From Salinirussus sp. (GTDB lineage Archaea > Halobacteriota > Halobacteria > Halobacteriales > Haloarculaceae): 12,809 nucleotides of DNA. A program made the translations under genes and the position numbers. Shown one piece after another: positions 1-5,626 of this stretch; the first letter of the stretch is position 1; each line of letters starts with the position of its first letter. The notes beneath the pieces are model-generated. The model did no database searches, was not told the DNA's origin, and was given only the letters and a program-made list of their open reading frames with translations. The stretch spans positions 1 to 12,809 of the forward strand of contig JAQCNN010000214.1 of NCBI GenBank assembly GCA_028275005.1. Reading direction: 5' to 3'.

Positions 1-64
1 CCGCCTCCTGGTTGCCGCGGTACTCGGGGGCCGGGAACGCCTCGTGAACACGGCTGGGGTCCAC
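1..64 (-). CDS. Probable SF2-type (DinG/XPD-like) DNA helicase, N-terminus only
   Basis: Only the first 21 codons are in the window; the gene continues past base 1. Reading from a GTG at 64, the protein begins VDPSRVHEAFPAPEYRGNQE. The FPAPxYRGNQE stretch resembles the Q-motif region at the start of XPD/DinG-like ATP-dependent helicases of haloarchaea, just before the Walker A domain; that assignment is from memory of the family and no ATPase motif is visible here. The GTG at 64 is preferred over the in-frame ATG at 91 because a TATA-like box (GGACTTATG, 89-97) lies about 28 bases upstream of it and the ATG would fall inside that box. The inverted-repeat element at 109-187 lies immediately upstream of the promoter. 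The reading frame and codon use look genuinely coding; the product name is less certain. Confidence 0.55.
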   Translation of the reverse strand, partial: MDPSRVHEAFPAPEYRGNQEA

Positions 65-88
65 ACACGGTTTGGGGGCCGCACCGGG

Positions 89-97
89 CATAAGTCC
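89..97 (-). promoter_or_regulatory. TATA-like box for the helicase-like gene
   Basis: On the minus strand the sequence reads GGACTTATG, centred about 28 bases before the GTG at 64. This is the usual distance for a haloarchaeal leaderless transcript. The inverted-repeat element ends only about 12 bases further upstream, where BRE or regulator contacts would be expected. Confidence 0.5.
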
Positions 98-102
98 CCG
101 GC

Positions 103-193
103 TCACTCATACTGCCGGCTGTAAGTCTGGAAAGAATTTCGCGACCCCAGGGTCACGGATATCTTCAGACAGTTACAGCCGGCAGTATCACTC
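103..193. repeat. MITE-like element: 79-bp inverted repeat with 6-bp flanking direct repeat
   Basis: The arms TACTGCCGGCTGTAA (110-124) and TTACAGCCGGCAGTA (173-187) are perfect 15-base inverted repeats. Including base 109 and base 188 the match is 16 bases, and it continues imperfectly inward (GTCTGGAAAGA against GTCTGAAGAT). The hexamer TCACTC occurs at 103-108 and again at 188-193, flanking the element like a target-site duplication. The interior (125-172) has no gene. The right-hand hexamer contains the stop codon of the neighbouring minus-strand gene, so an insertion here would leave that gene intact. Each arm is itself a near-palindrome (TAC-T-GCCGGC-T-GTA), so a pair of protein-binding sites is an alternative reading. 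The inverted repeat is directly seen; the mobile origin is inferred. Confidence 0.6.
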
Positions 194-403
194 CGCGTCG
201 GGCAGGTCGGCGACGTCCTCGGCGGTCGGCTTGTGGTCGTCGGGCAGTCGCTCCATACACGCGTAGCAGAGAAAGTGGTCGCTCCCGTCGGCGAGTTCGA
301 GCTGGATCCCGCCGGTCTCGTCCGCCTCGAGCGTCCAGAGGTTCGCGATGCCGCCGGCGATGGAGACCTGCTTGCCACACCCGTCACACGGCTGACGCGC
401 CAT
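188..403 (-). CDS. Small zinc-binding protein with two CXXC motifs, function unknown
   Basis: This 71-residue acidic protein starts MARQPCDGCGKQVSIAGGIA. Two cysteine pairs, C6-x-x-C9 and C45-x-x-C48, are spaced as in a small zinc ribbon or treble-clef protein and probably bind one zinc ion. The middle segment is compatible with a short beta-sheet, and the tail is acidic. I recognise it as a conserved haloarchaeal small-protein family (possibly DUF7561) with no assigned function; zinc-finger microproteins of this type often act as regulators or partner-binding proteins, but nothing here proves it. The frame is open to 505, but ATG 403 is chosen because the residues before it are low-complexity and arginine-rich, and a weak TATA-like sequence (CTTAG, centred at 428) lies about 25 bases upstream. 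The stop codon abuts the inverted-repeat element. Confidence 0.85.
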   Translation of the reverse strand: MARQPCDGCGKQVSIAGGIANLWTLEADETGGIQLELADGSDHFLCYACMERLPDDHKPTAEDVADLPDAE

Positions 404-424
404 ACTACAGGTCTGGGCGCCAGC

Positions 425-452
425 GCTAAGGGGGTTCCGGCGTCGGACGCCG
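425..452 (-). promoter_or_regulatory. Promoter and dyad upstream of the zinc-binding protein gene
   Basis: A weak TATA-like sequence, CCCCCTTAGCG on the minus strand (425-435), lies about 25 bases before the ATG at 403. Directly upstream is a perfect 7-base dyad around a single central base, CGGCGTC-G-GACGCCG (438-452). A one-base spacer cannot form an RNA hairpin loop, so a bound regulator is the more natural reading. The remainder of the 404-567 gap shows nothing else I can support. Confidence 0.3.
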
Positions 453-567
453 CCACGGTCTGTGAGAGCCAGCCGGCAGGAGGCGGGCGTGTCCGTGCTT
501 GTCACGGGGGCCCGGGGGCTGTCGGTGGGCGTATCCTGGCGGGCACCGGCCTCACAGGAGTGCGGGG

Positions 568-738
568 TCAGGACTGAATCTGCTTGAACTGGTCGAGAAG
601 GTCCTCCGCCGACTCGTCGCCCTCGTACTCCACCTGGCCGTCGTGCTCCGCCCGGTCGTCGTCGAAGTTGGCGTCGACCTCGCTGTTTTTTCGTTCACGA
701 CGCTCGTGCTCCGCGTCGTCGTATGAGCCCATCGACAT
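568..738 (-). CDS. Acidic haloarchaeal microprotein, DUF5786-like
   Basis: The product has 56 residues, starts MSMGSYDDAEHERRERK and ends with a predicted amphipathic helix, AEDLLDQFKQIQS. The N-terminal half is charged and helical with a basic patch (ERRERK), the centre carries the VDxxFDDDR segment, and the C-terminal half is strongly acidic. I recognise the pattern as the DUF5786 family of haloarchaea, which has no known function. ATG 738 is chosen because the MSMG start is typical of the family; the second ATG at 732 is the alternative. The gene is divergent from the DUF5784-like gene with 123 bases between their starts. A candidate TATA (GTTAGATTGAT on the minus strand, 773-783) lies about 40 bases upstream, so the mRNA may have a short leader, unlike most neighbours. 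Confidence 0.85.
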   Translation of the reverse strand: MSMGSYDDAEHERRERKNSEVDANFDDDRAEHDGQVEYEGDESAEDLLDQFKQIQS

Positions 739-759
739 TGGTTGCCACACTCGTGCTTG

Positions 760-771
760 CCGGCTGGCCGG
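760..771. promoter_or_regulatory. 12-bp dyad in the divergent promoter region
   Basis: CCGGC-TG-GCCGG is a perfect 5-base dyad between the candidate TATA sequence (773-783) and the start codon (738) of the DUF5786-like gene. This is a position where a bound protein could block initiation. High GC makes such dyads fairly common, so support is weak. The rest of 739-861 contains only weak promoter-like sequence. Confidence 0.2.
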
Positions 772-861
772 TATCAATCTAACGGTGAGGGTAGGCCACG
801 GCTGTCCCGCCCGTCCCCCGCCAGGCGCAAGTCTCTCCCGTTCCGGTCGCGTACGAGAGAT

Positions 862-1851
862 GTGGCAGGTCCGATTCGTTTCCGGCACGCGACCGACCGC
901 TGGCACCTCGGCCGTGTCCGGAGCGCCCTCTACAACCCCCTCGACGGCCGCTTCGGGGCCGACCTCCTCAGCCCGTGGTTCGCTCCCCCGGACGGGCACG
1001 AGGCCCGCCGGCTGGAGATGGACAACGGAGACCTTGCGCTCTTTGCCTGGGTCGAGGACGGCAGCGGGGCCTGGTGGCTCGGCAACACCGAGACCCCAAA
1101 GACCCTCTGGAAGACCGAGAAGTACAGTTTCGAGGAGGCGCCGGCGGCGGTTGCCGAGTGGGGCCAGCGTGAACTGCTCGCCACGCTGGAGGTGGAGGAC
1201 CCCTGGCTGGCCGCCTACGAGGCGGTCTCGTGGTTCTTTCTGCCCGTCTTCCTCTCGAAGGACGGCCAAACGATCACCCGTCGGTTCTTCGAGGAGGACG
1301 CCGCCGGGTTCCCCGACGCCGCCCGCGAGGCAGGGCTGACCTTCTACGACAACCTCCTCGCGACGGGGCTACTCGACGACTACCGGTACACGATGGCGAC
1401 CAAACTCGGCACCAGCGAGCGGTTCGACCGGACACGGATGCGGGCGACGATGGGCGAGTTCAACGCCGCAAAGCTGCTCGCCGACGCCGGCCACAGCCTC
1501 GCGCCGGAGGTCGAACTCGACTCCGGGCACGCGCTGGACTTCCGGGTCGACGGCCACACCCTCGTGGAGGTGACCCGGCCACAGCCACCCGGCAGCCGCC
1601 GCGCGGGCACACCCGCCGCCGCTATCCGGGAGACCGTCAGCGGCAAGACCAGCAACCAACTCCAGGCCCACGATGGGGCGACACTGCTCGTCGACTGCAC
1701 CTCCTTTCGTGACAGCGAGTGGTCGGCCGTGATGGGCGGACAGCCGGCCGTCGGCTACGAGCCGACCGTCGTCTACCGGTACCGCCCCGACGGGACGCTC
1801 TCGGGGTACACCTGCGGCTCGGTGCCACTAGAGGTCGGGGACCTGCTGTGA
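862..1851 (+). CDS. DUF5784-like protein with PD-(D/E)XK-nuclease-like C-terminal half
   Basis: The product has 329 residues and starts at GTG 862 (VAGPIRFRHATDRW). The upstream part of the open frame is low-complexity and lacks family similarity, and the ATG at 860 is in another frame. The N-terminal half (about 1-190) has several tryptophan-rich segments, such as WWLGNTETPKTLWKTEKYSF, and matches my memory of the haloarchaeal DUF5784 family, whose function is unknown. The C-terminal half has the element order of restriction-endonuclease-like folds: a helix with GEFNAAKLL (E199), then PEVEL, then LDFRVDG (D226), then LVEVTRP (E236-V-T238), then a helix with KTSNQL (262-267), then a strand LLVDCTSF. 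The usual catalytic lysine of the ExK motif is replaced by threonine, so activity is uncertain. It is convergent with and overlaps the rhomboid gene by 24 bases. Confidence 0.85.
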   Translation: MAGPIRFRHATDRWHLGRVRSALYNPLDGRFGADLLSPWFAPPDGHEARRLEMDNGDLALFAWVEDGSGAWWLGNTETPKTLWKTEKYSFEEAPAAVAEWGQRELLATLEVEDPWLAAYEAVSWFFLPVFLSKDGQTITRRFFEEDAAGFPDAAREAGLTFYDNLLATGLLDDYRYTMATKLGTSERFDRTRMRATMGEFNAAKLLADAGHSLAPEVELDSGHALDFRVDGHTLVEVTRPQPPGSRRAGTPAAAIRETVSGKTSNQLQAHDGATLLVDCTSFRDSEWSAVMGGQPAVGYEPTVVYRYRPDGTLSGYTCGSVPLEVGDLL

Positions 1852-2436
1852 CTCTCGGCCGGTGCCCGGCTGGACGTCGAGCACACCCAGTCGGCCGGAG
1901 ACCAGCCCGACCGCCAGACCGGCCGCGTGGGCGACCAGTGCCGCCCGCGAGGAGCCCGTAACGACTGTCAGCCCGACGACCACCACGGCGAGGGCGAGCA
2001 GTTTCGCCCGCCGGGAGAGCCCGACCCAGTCGAGTACCGCACTCGTGAGGACGTTGCCGGAGAGCATGTAACCCACCAGTGCGAAGACGGCGCCGCTCGC
2101 ACCGAGGACGACCGGCGGCTCCCCGAGGAGACCGCCGACCGAAAGCTCCGCGAACACCGCAAGCACACCGGTCGTAACGAAGAACGCGTGAAACCGCAGG
2201 CGTGTCGTCCGGCGGGCGACCAGCGGGCCGACGACCGCCAGCGCCACCGCGTTGGCGACCAGGTGACCCGGGCCCGCGTGGGCGTAGACGCTCGTGGCGA
2301 GCGTCCAGGGCTCGGCGACGATGGTCGCCGCACTTGCCGCGAGCGTGCCCGCCAGCCCGAGCACACCGAGGCCCACCTGGAGGACAAAGACCGCGAGCAT
2401 GACAGCGAGTGTCTCGAGGACCGGGGACCGACGCAT
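1828..2436 (-). CDS. Rhomboid-family intramembrane serine protease
   Basis: This 202-residue membrane protein has about six hydrophobic segments. The rhomboid signature is complete: HAGPGHLVANAV (53-64) with H58 and N62 in the region that forms the oxyanion site, the nucleophile S114 in VLGASGAVFAL, and the second catalytic residue H170 in LVAHAAGLAVG. Rhomboids cleave transmembrane segments of membrane substrates within the lipid bilayer; the substrate here is unknown. ATG 2436 is chosen because the first hydrophobic helix follows directly and a TATA-like TTTTAC lies about 25 bases upstream; the frame continues to 2493 without membrane character. A GGAGGT directly abuts the ATG and is too close to act as a Shine-Dalgarno sequence. 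The gene follows the acyl-CoA synthetase gene by 65 bases but appears to have its own promoter. Confidence 0.92.
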   Translation of the reverse strand: MRRSPVLETLAVMLAVFVLQVGLGVLGLAGTLAASAATIVAEPWTLATSVYAHAGPGHLVANAVALAVVGPLVARRTTRLRFHAFFVTTGVLAVFAELSVGGLLGEPPVVLGASGAVFALVGYMLSGNVLTSAVLDWVGLSRRAKLLALAVVVVGLTVVTGSSRAALVAHAAGLAVGLVSGRLGVLDVQPGTGRESQQVPDL

Positions 2437-2457
2437 ACCTCCACTCGGGGACGCGCG

Positions 2458-2468
2458 AGTAAAAGAAG
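2458..2468 (-). promoter_or_regulatory. TATA-like box for the rhomboid gene
   Basis: The minus strand reads CTTCTTTTACT, with TTTTAC centred about 25 bases before ATG 2436, consistent with a leaderless transcript. It is an AT-rich island in otherwise GC-rich sequence and separates this gene from the acyl-CoA synthetase upstream. Confidence 0.5.
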
Positions 2469-2501
2469 CCTGCCTATTCCGGCGGACCCACACGTGGCCG
2501 C

Positions 2502-4121
2502 TCAGTCGCCGAACTCGGCTTCGATCGCCTCACGGTCGATCTTCGAGGGGCCGCTGGTGGGCATCTCCGCGACGAACGCGAGGTGCCGTGGGAGCTTGAA
2601 GTCGGCTATCCGCCCCTCCGCGAAGGACTGCAGGGCATCGAGGGTCAGGGAGTCGTCGCCCTGGACGACGGCCTTCCCGACCTGGCCCCAGGTCTCGTCG
2701 TCGACGGGGACGACGATGACCTCCTCGACGCCCGGGTGGCCGGCGAGGACGTTCTCGACCTCGGGCGGATAGACGTTCTCGCCGCCGGAGACGAACATGT
2801 TCTTCTTGCGCCCCTCGATGTAGTAGTAGCCCTCCTCGTCGACCCGGGCCAGGTCTCCCGTCGAGACCCACGCGTCGGTCTCCGCCTCGCTGCCGAAGAC
2901 CTCGGCGGTCTCCGCGTGGTTGTCCCAGTAGCCGTCGCCGGCGTGCGGGCTGGCGAGTTCGAGTTCACCGACCTCGTCGGCGGGGAGTTCGGCCCCCTCG
3001 TCGTCGACCACCCGGGCGTCGACGTAGAGCCCGGGGGTGCCGATACTGGCGGTCTTCTCGCGGTCGAAGTCGGCGGGCATCGCGAAGTTGTTCGGGCCAC
3101 ACTCGGTCAGCCCGTAGCCCTGTGAGAGGTCGACACCACGCTCGGCCCAGGCCTCGATGGTGCTGTCCCGGCAGGGGCCGCCGCCGCTTTTTGCGAGGCG
3201 GATCGAGGTGAGGTCTGTCGTCGCCCAGTCGTCGTCCTCGATCATAAATCGGAGGACGGCGGGGACGGCGACGAGGACCGAACAGCCCCGCGTCTCGACC
3301 AGGTCGAGCACCGCACTGGGGTCGAAGTCCCGGGAGATGAGTACCGTTCCACCCAGGTGAAACAGGGGGATCGTGAGGACGTTCCAGCCCCCTGTGTGGA
3401 ACATCGGGAACACCATCGGGGTGACGTCGTCGGGCCGTAACCCCCACGAGAACACCGTGTTGAACGCGTTCCAGGCGACCCCGCCGTGGGTCTGGACGAC
3501 CTCCTTTGGCAGCCCGGTCGACCCGCCGGTGTGCAGGAAGAGGTGCGGGTCGTCCAGTGCCACCTCGACAGTCTCGACGGGGCTGTCGTCGGCCGGGCGC
3601 GCGTCGGTGTAGCGCGCCCAGGCCCGGTCACCGATAGGGTCGCCGTCGGCGAACGTGCCGCCCGTCGGGTCACCGGCGTCACTGTCGGCCGGCAGGCCGA
3701 CCAGCGGCGGTACCTCGCCGGTGTACTCGTCGTCGGTGAGGGCGGCTCGGAGGTCCGCCTCGAACGGTGCCTCGACGACCAGCGCCGACGGCTCGATGTC
3801 GTCGAGCATCGCCGCCAGTTCCGGCGGGGCGAGTCGGTGAGAGAGCGGGGCGAGTACGGCCCCACGCTTCCCGGTCGCGAAGTAGAGGTCGACCATCGCC
3901 GGCCGGTTCCGGGAGACGGCGGCGACCCGGTCGCCCGTTCCGACACCCAGTTCGCGCAACAGGCGGGCGGTCCGGTTCGCGCGGCGGTCGAGTTCGGCGT
4001 ATGTGTACTCCGTCCCGGTGTCGGTGTCGACGAGGCCGACCCGGTCGGGCGAGAGCTGTGCCCGCCGCTCGCTCAGCGAGCCGACCCACTCGTAGGGGCG
4101 CGTCCCGTGCTGGTGTATCAT
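2502..4121 (-). CDS. AMP-forming acyl-CoA synthetase (ANL superfamily)
   Basis: This 539-residue cytoplasmic enzyme should activate a carboxylic acid with ATP to an acyl-adenylate and transfer it to coenzyme A. The core motifs of adenylate-forming enzymes are present in order: P-loop TGGSTGLPKE (198-207), GYGLTECGP (335-343), TGDLARVDEEGYYYIEGR (421-438), GGENVYPPEVE (446-456), and the C-terminal catalytic lysine K527 in PTSGPSKID. The last P-loop residue is glutamate where most relatives have glycine, which I believe is common to a haloarchaeal subfamily. The substrate cannot be read from sequence; a medium- or long-chain fatty acid or an aromatic acid is plausible. ATG 4121 is preferred: GAGGGA lies 6 bases upstream and a TATA-like TCTTGTC about 28 bases upstream. 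A TTG at 4148 is the alternative. It is divergent from the MFS transporter gene. Confidence 0.93.
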   Translation of the reverse strand: MIHQHGTRPYEWVGSLSERRAQLSPDRVGLVDTDTGTEYTYAELDRRANRTARLLRELGVGTGDRVAAVSRNRPAMVDLYFATGKRGAVLAPLSHRLAPPELAAMLDDIEPSALVVEAPFEADLRAALTDDEYTGEVPPLVGLPADSDAGDPTGGTFADGDPIGDRAWARYTDARPADDSPVETVEVALDDPHLFLHTGGSTGLPKEVVQTHGGVAWNAFNTVFSWGLRPDDVTPMVFPMFHTGGWNVLTIPLFHLGGTVLISRDFDPSAVLDLVETRGCSVLVAVPAVLRFMIEDDDWATTDLTSIRLAKSGGGPCRDSTIEAWAERGVDLSQGYGLTECGPNNFAMPADFDREKTASIGTPGLYVDARVVDDEGAELPADEVGELELASPHAGDGYWDNHAETAEVFGSEAETDAWVSTGDLARVDEEGYYYIEGRKKNMFVSGGENVYPPEVENVLAGHPGVEEVIVVPVDDETWGQVGKAVVQGDDSLTLDALQSFAEGRIADFKLPRHLAFVAEMPTSGPSKIDREAIEAEFGD

Positions 4122-4225
4122 GATGGGTCCCTCGACGCCCGTCGACAAGAGGGTGCTGGCTCGTGGCCGTCGGTTCCCACAGGGTGTCCGCGCCGCCCGG
4201 CGGTCGAAGTGAACACGCTGATACC

Positions 4226-4230
4226 GGAGG
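4226..4230 (+). promoter_or_regulatory. GGAGG that bears on the transporter start codon
   Basis: This Shine-Dalgarno-like GGAGG is 9 bases before an in-frame TTG at 4240 and 18 bases before the ATG at 4249. If it is used, the transporter gains three N-terminal residues. Most genes in the window appear leaderless, so it may be chance. Confidence 0.3.
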
Positions 4231-4248
4231 CTCTCCTACTTGAACTCG

Positions 4249-5535
4249 ATGGAGTTCGACCTCGATGTGCGGATCCTGACGCTTGCGCTGGCGCGGATGG
4301 TGGACGCGGTCGCCAACTCCTTTCTGGTTGTCGTGCTCCCGCTGTACATCGAGCGGGTCGTCGACCTCCCCGGCTTCATCGGCGGGACGGTGTCGCTCGG
4401 GTCGGTCGAGTTCTCGGTGACCTCCGCGCTGCTGATCGGGGTTGTCCTCTCGCTGTTTGGGTTTCTGAACAGCCTCGGACAGCCCTTTACCGGCCGGCTC
4501 TCGGACCGGACCGGCAAGCGAAAGGTCTACCTCCTGTTCGGGCTGGCACTGGTGGCGGTTGGCAGTGCCGGCTACATCTTCCTCACCGACTACGTCTCGA
4601 TCGTGCTCCTGCGCGCGCTGCAGGGTATCGGGGCGGCCTTTACCGTCCCGATGACCGTTGCGCTGGTCAACGAGTACTCCGCGGAGGGACAGCGCGGGGG
4701 GAACTTCGGGCTGTACAACACCTTCCGTCTGCTCGGCTTCGGGACGGGCCCGATCGTCGCCGGGGTCGTCCTCGCGGCCGGCCCCTACCGCCTGGCGGGC
4801 GTCGACATCTCGGGGTTCGACGCCGCCTTTCTGGTCGCCGTCGTCGGCGCTGTCCTCAGCTTCGTGCTCGTCACACTCCTCATCGAGGACCCCGAGCAGA
4901 CCGAGGCCGAGGCCGGCGAGGACCTCTCGATCAGCGTCCGGAACGCCGGCGGGGCGGGTCTGGACCCGGTGTTCGCACTCGCGCTCGCGACGGGGGTCAT
5001 GTCACTCAGCTTTGCTATCTTTGCCCCGCTCGCGAACGCGATCAACGCCCGGCTCGCACAGGGTGACTTTCTCTTCTCGATCCAGTTCGGCGCGAGCGTC
5101 CTGGCAAACGTCGTCTTCCAGCTCCCGCTTGGCCGACTCAGCGACCGGTACGGCCGCCGGCCGTTCCTGCTCGGCGGGTTCGTCCTCCTCCTGCCGGCGA
5201 CACTCGCACAGGGCTTTGTGACCACCTCCGAGGTGATGATCGTCCTGCGGTTCGTCCAGGGGGTCGCGGTGGCGGCGGTGTTTGCCCCCTCACTGGCCCT
5301 CGCGGGTGACCTGGCAAAGGAGGGGCAGTCCGGCTCGACACTGTCGCTGCTGACGATGGGGTTCGGGCTCGGGATCGCCTTTGGGACACTGTTTTCCGGG
5401 ATCCTGGTCGGCTTTGGCTTTGCAACCCCCTTCGTCGTGGCGACCGCTGGCGGGGCCGTGGGGCTCGTCCTCGTCTACACCCAGGTGAGTGAGCCTGTCG
5501 CCGACGCCGGCGGGGTGCCGGCAGCCGGCGACTGA
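4249..5535 (+). CDS. Major facilitator superfamily (MFS) transporter
   Basis: This 428-residue membrane protein has the hydrophobic pattern of 12 transmembrane helices in two halves joined by an acidic cytoplasmic loop (about 212-236, rich in E and D). The MFS motif A occurs between helices 2 and 3 (GRLSDRTGKRK, 82-92) and again at the equivalent place in the second half (GRLSDRYGRR, 295-304), the mark of the internal duplication. It would be a secondary transporter driven by an ion gradient, in the drug or metabolite exporter-like group; the substrate is unknown. ATG 4249 is chosen with a weak TATA-like CTGATACC at about -27. The TTG at 4240 with GGAGG 9 bases upstream is a real alternative. 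It ends 91 bases before cofH, which has its own promoter, so a shared function is not implied. Confidence 0.92.
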   Translation: MEFDLDVRILTLALARMVDAVANSFLVVVLPLYIERVVDLPGFIGGTVSLGSVEFSVTSALLIGVVLSLFGFLNSLGQPFTGRLSDRTGKRKVYLLFGLALVAVGSAGYIFLTDYVSIVLLRALQGIGAAFTVPMTVALVNEYSAEGQRGGNFGLYNTFRLLGFGTGPIVAGVVLAAGPYRLAGVDISGFDAAFLVAVVGAVLSFVLVTLLIEDPEQTEAEAGEDLSISVRNAGGAGLDPVFALALATGVMSLSFAIFAPLANAINARLAQGDFLFSIQFGASVLANVVFQLPLGRLSDRYGRRPFLLGGFVLLLPATLAQGFVTTSEVMIVLRFVQGVAVAAVFAPSLALAGDLAKEGQSGSTLSLLTMGFGLGIAFGTLFSGILVGFGFATPFVVATAGGAVGLVLVYTQVSEPVADAGGVPAAGD

Positions 5536-5596
5536 GACCTGTCCCGACCGCCAGGGCTCCCTCGACGCCGGGTTAGGGGTCACACCGACCCGTGTG

Positions 5597-5626
5597 TTTT
5601 TATTCCGGACTACCGTGACACCGGTA
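5597..5626 (+). promoter_or_regulatory. cofH promoter with start-site dyad
   Basis: TTTTTATT (5597-5604) is the clearest TATA box in the window, about 27 bases before ATG 5627, so the mRNA is probably leaderless. Between box and start codon lies the dyad TACCG-TGACAC-CGGTA (5611-5626), which ends at the expected transcription start and could be an operator. Confidence 0.6.

Noticed and set aside
470..479. CAGCCGGCAG, ten bases of the repeat arm, in the spacer upstream of the zinc-binding protein gene
   Set aside because: The match is entirely the GC-rich core without the flanking T/A bases, has no partner arm, and such decamers are expected by chance at this GC content.
758..776. TGCCGGCTG followed by GCCGGTATCA, reminiscent of both ends of the left element
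   Set aside because: Only 9-base core identity and no flanking duplication; more simply explained by GC-rich composition.
584..1339. Plus-strand frame of 251 codons that includes an ATG at 860 next to the DUF5784-like start
   Set aside because: The product is serine/arginine-rich low-complexity sequence, while the frame using GTG 862 gives a coherent conserved protein.
3486..5066. Long plus-strand open frame of 526 codons across the acyl-CoA synthetase and transporter genes
   Set aside because: It runs antisense to one well-supported gene and out of frame through another. Its product is arginine-rich with no family resemblance, as expected for antisense frames in GC-rich DNA.
5489..5626. 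Upstream extension of the cofH frame into the end of the transporter gene
   Set aside because: It overlaps the MFS coding end and passes through the strong TATA box; the ATG at 5627 gives the normal protein.
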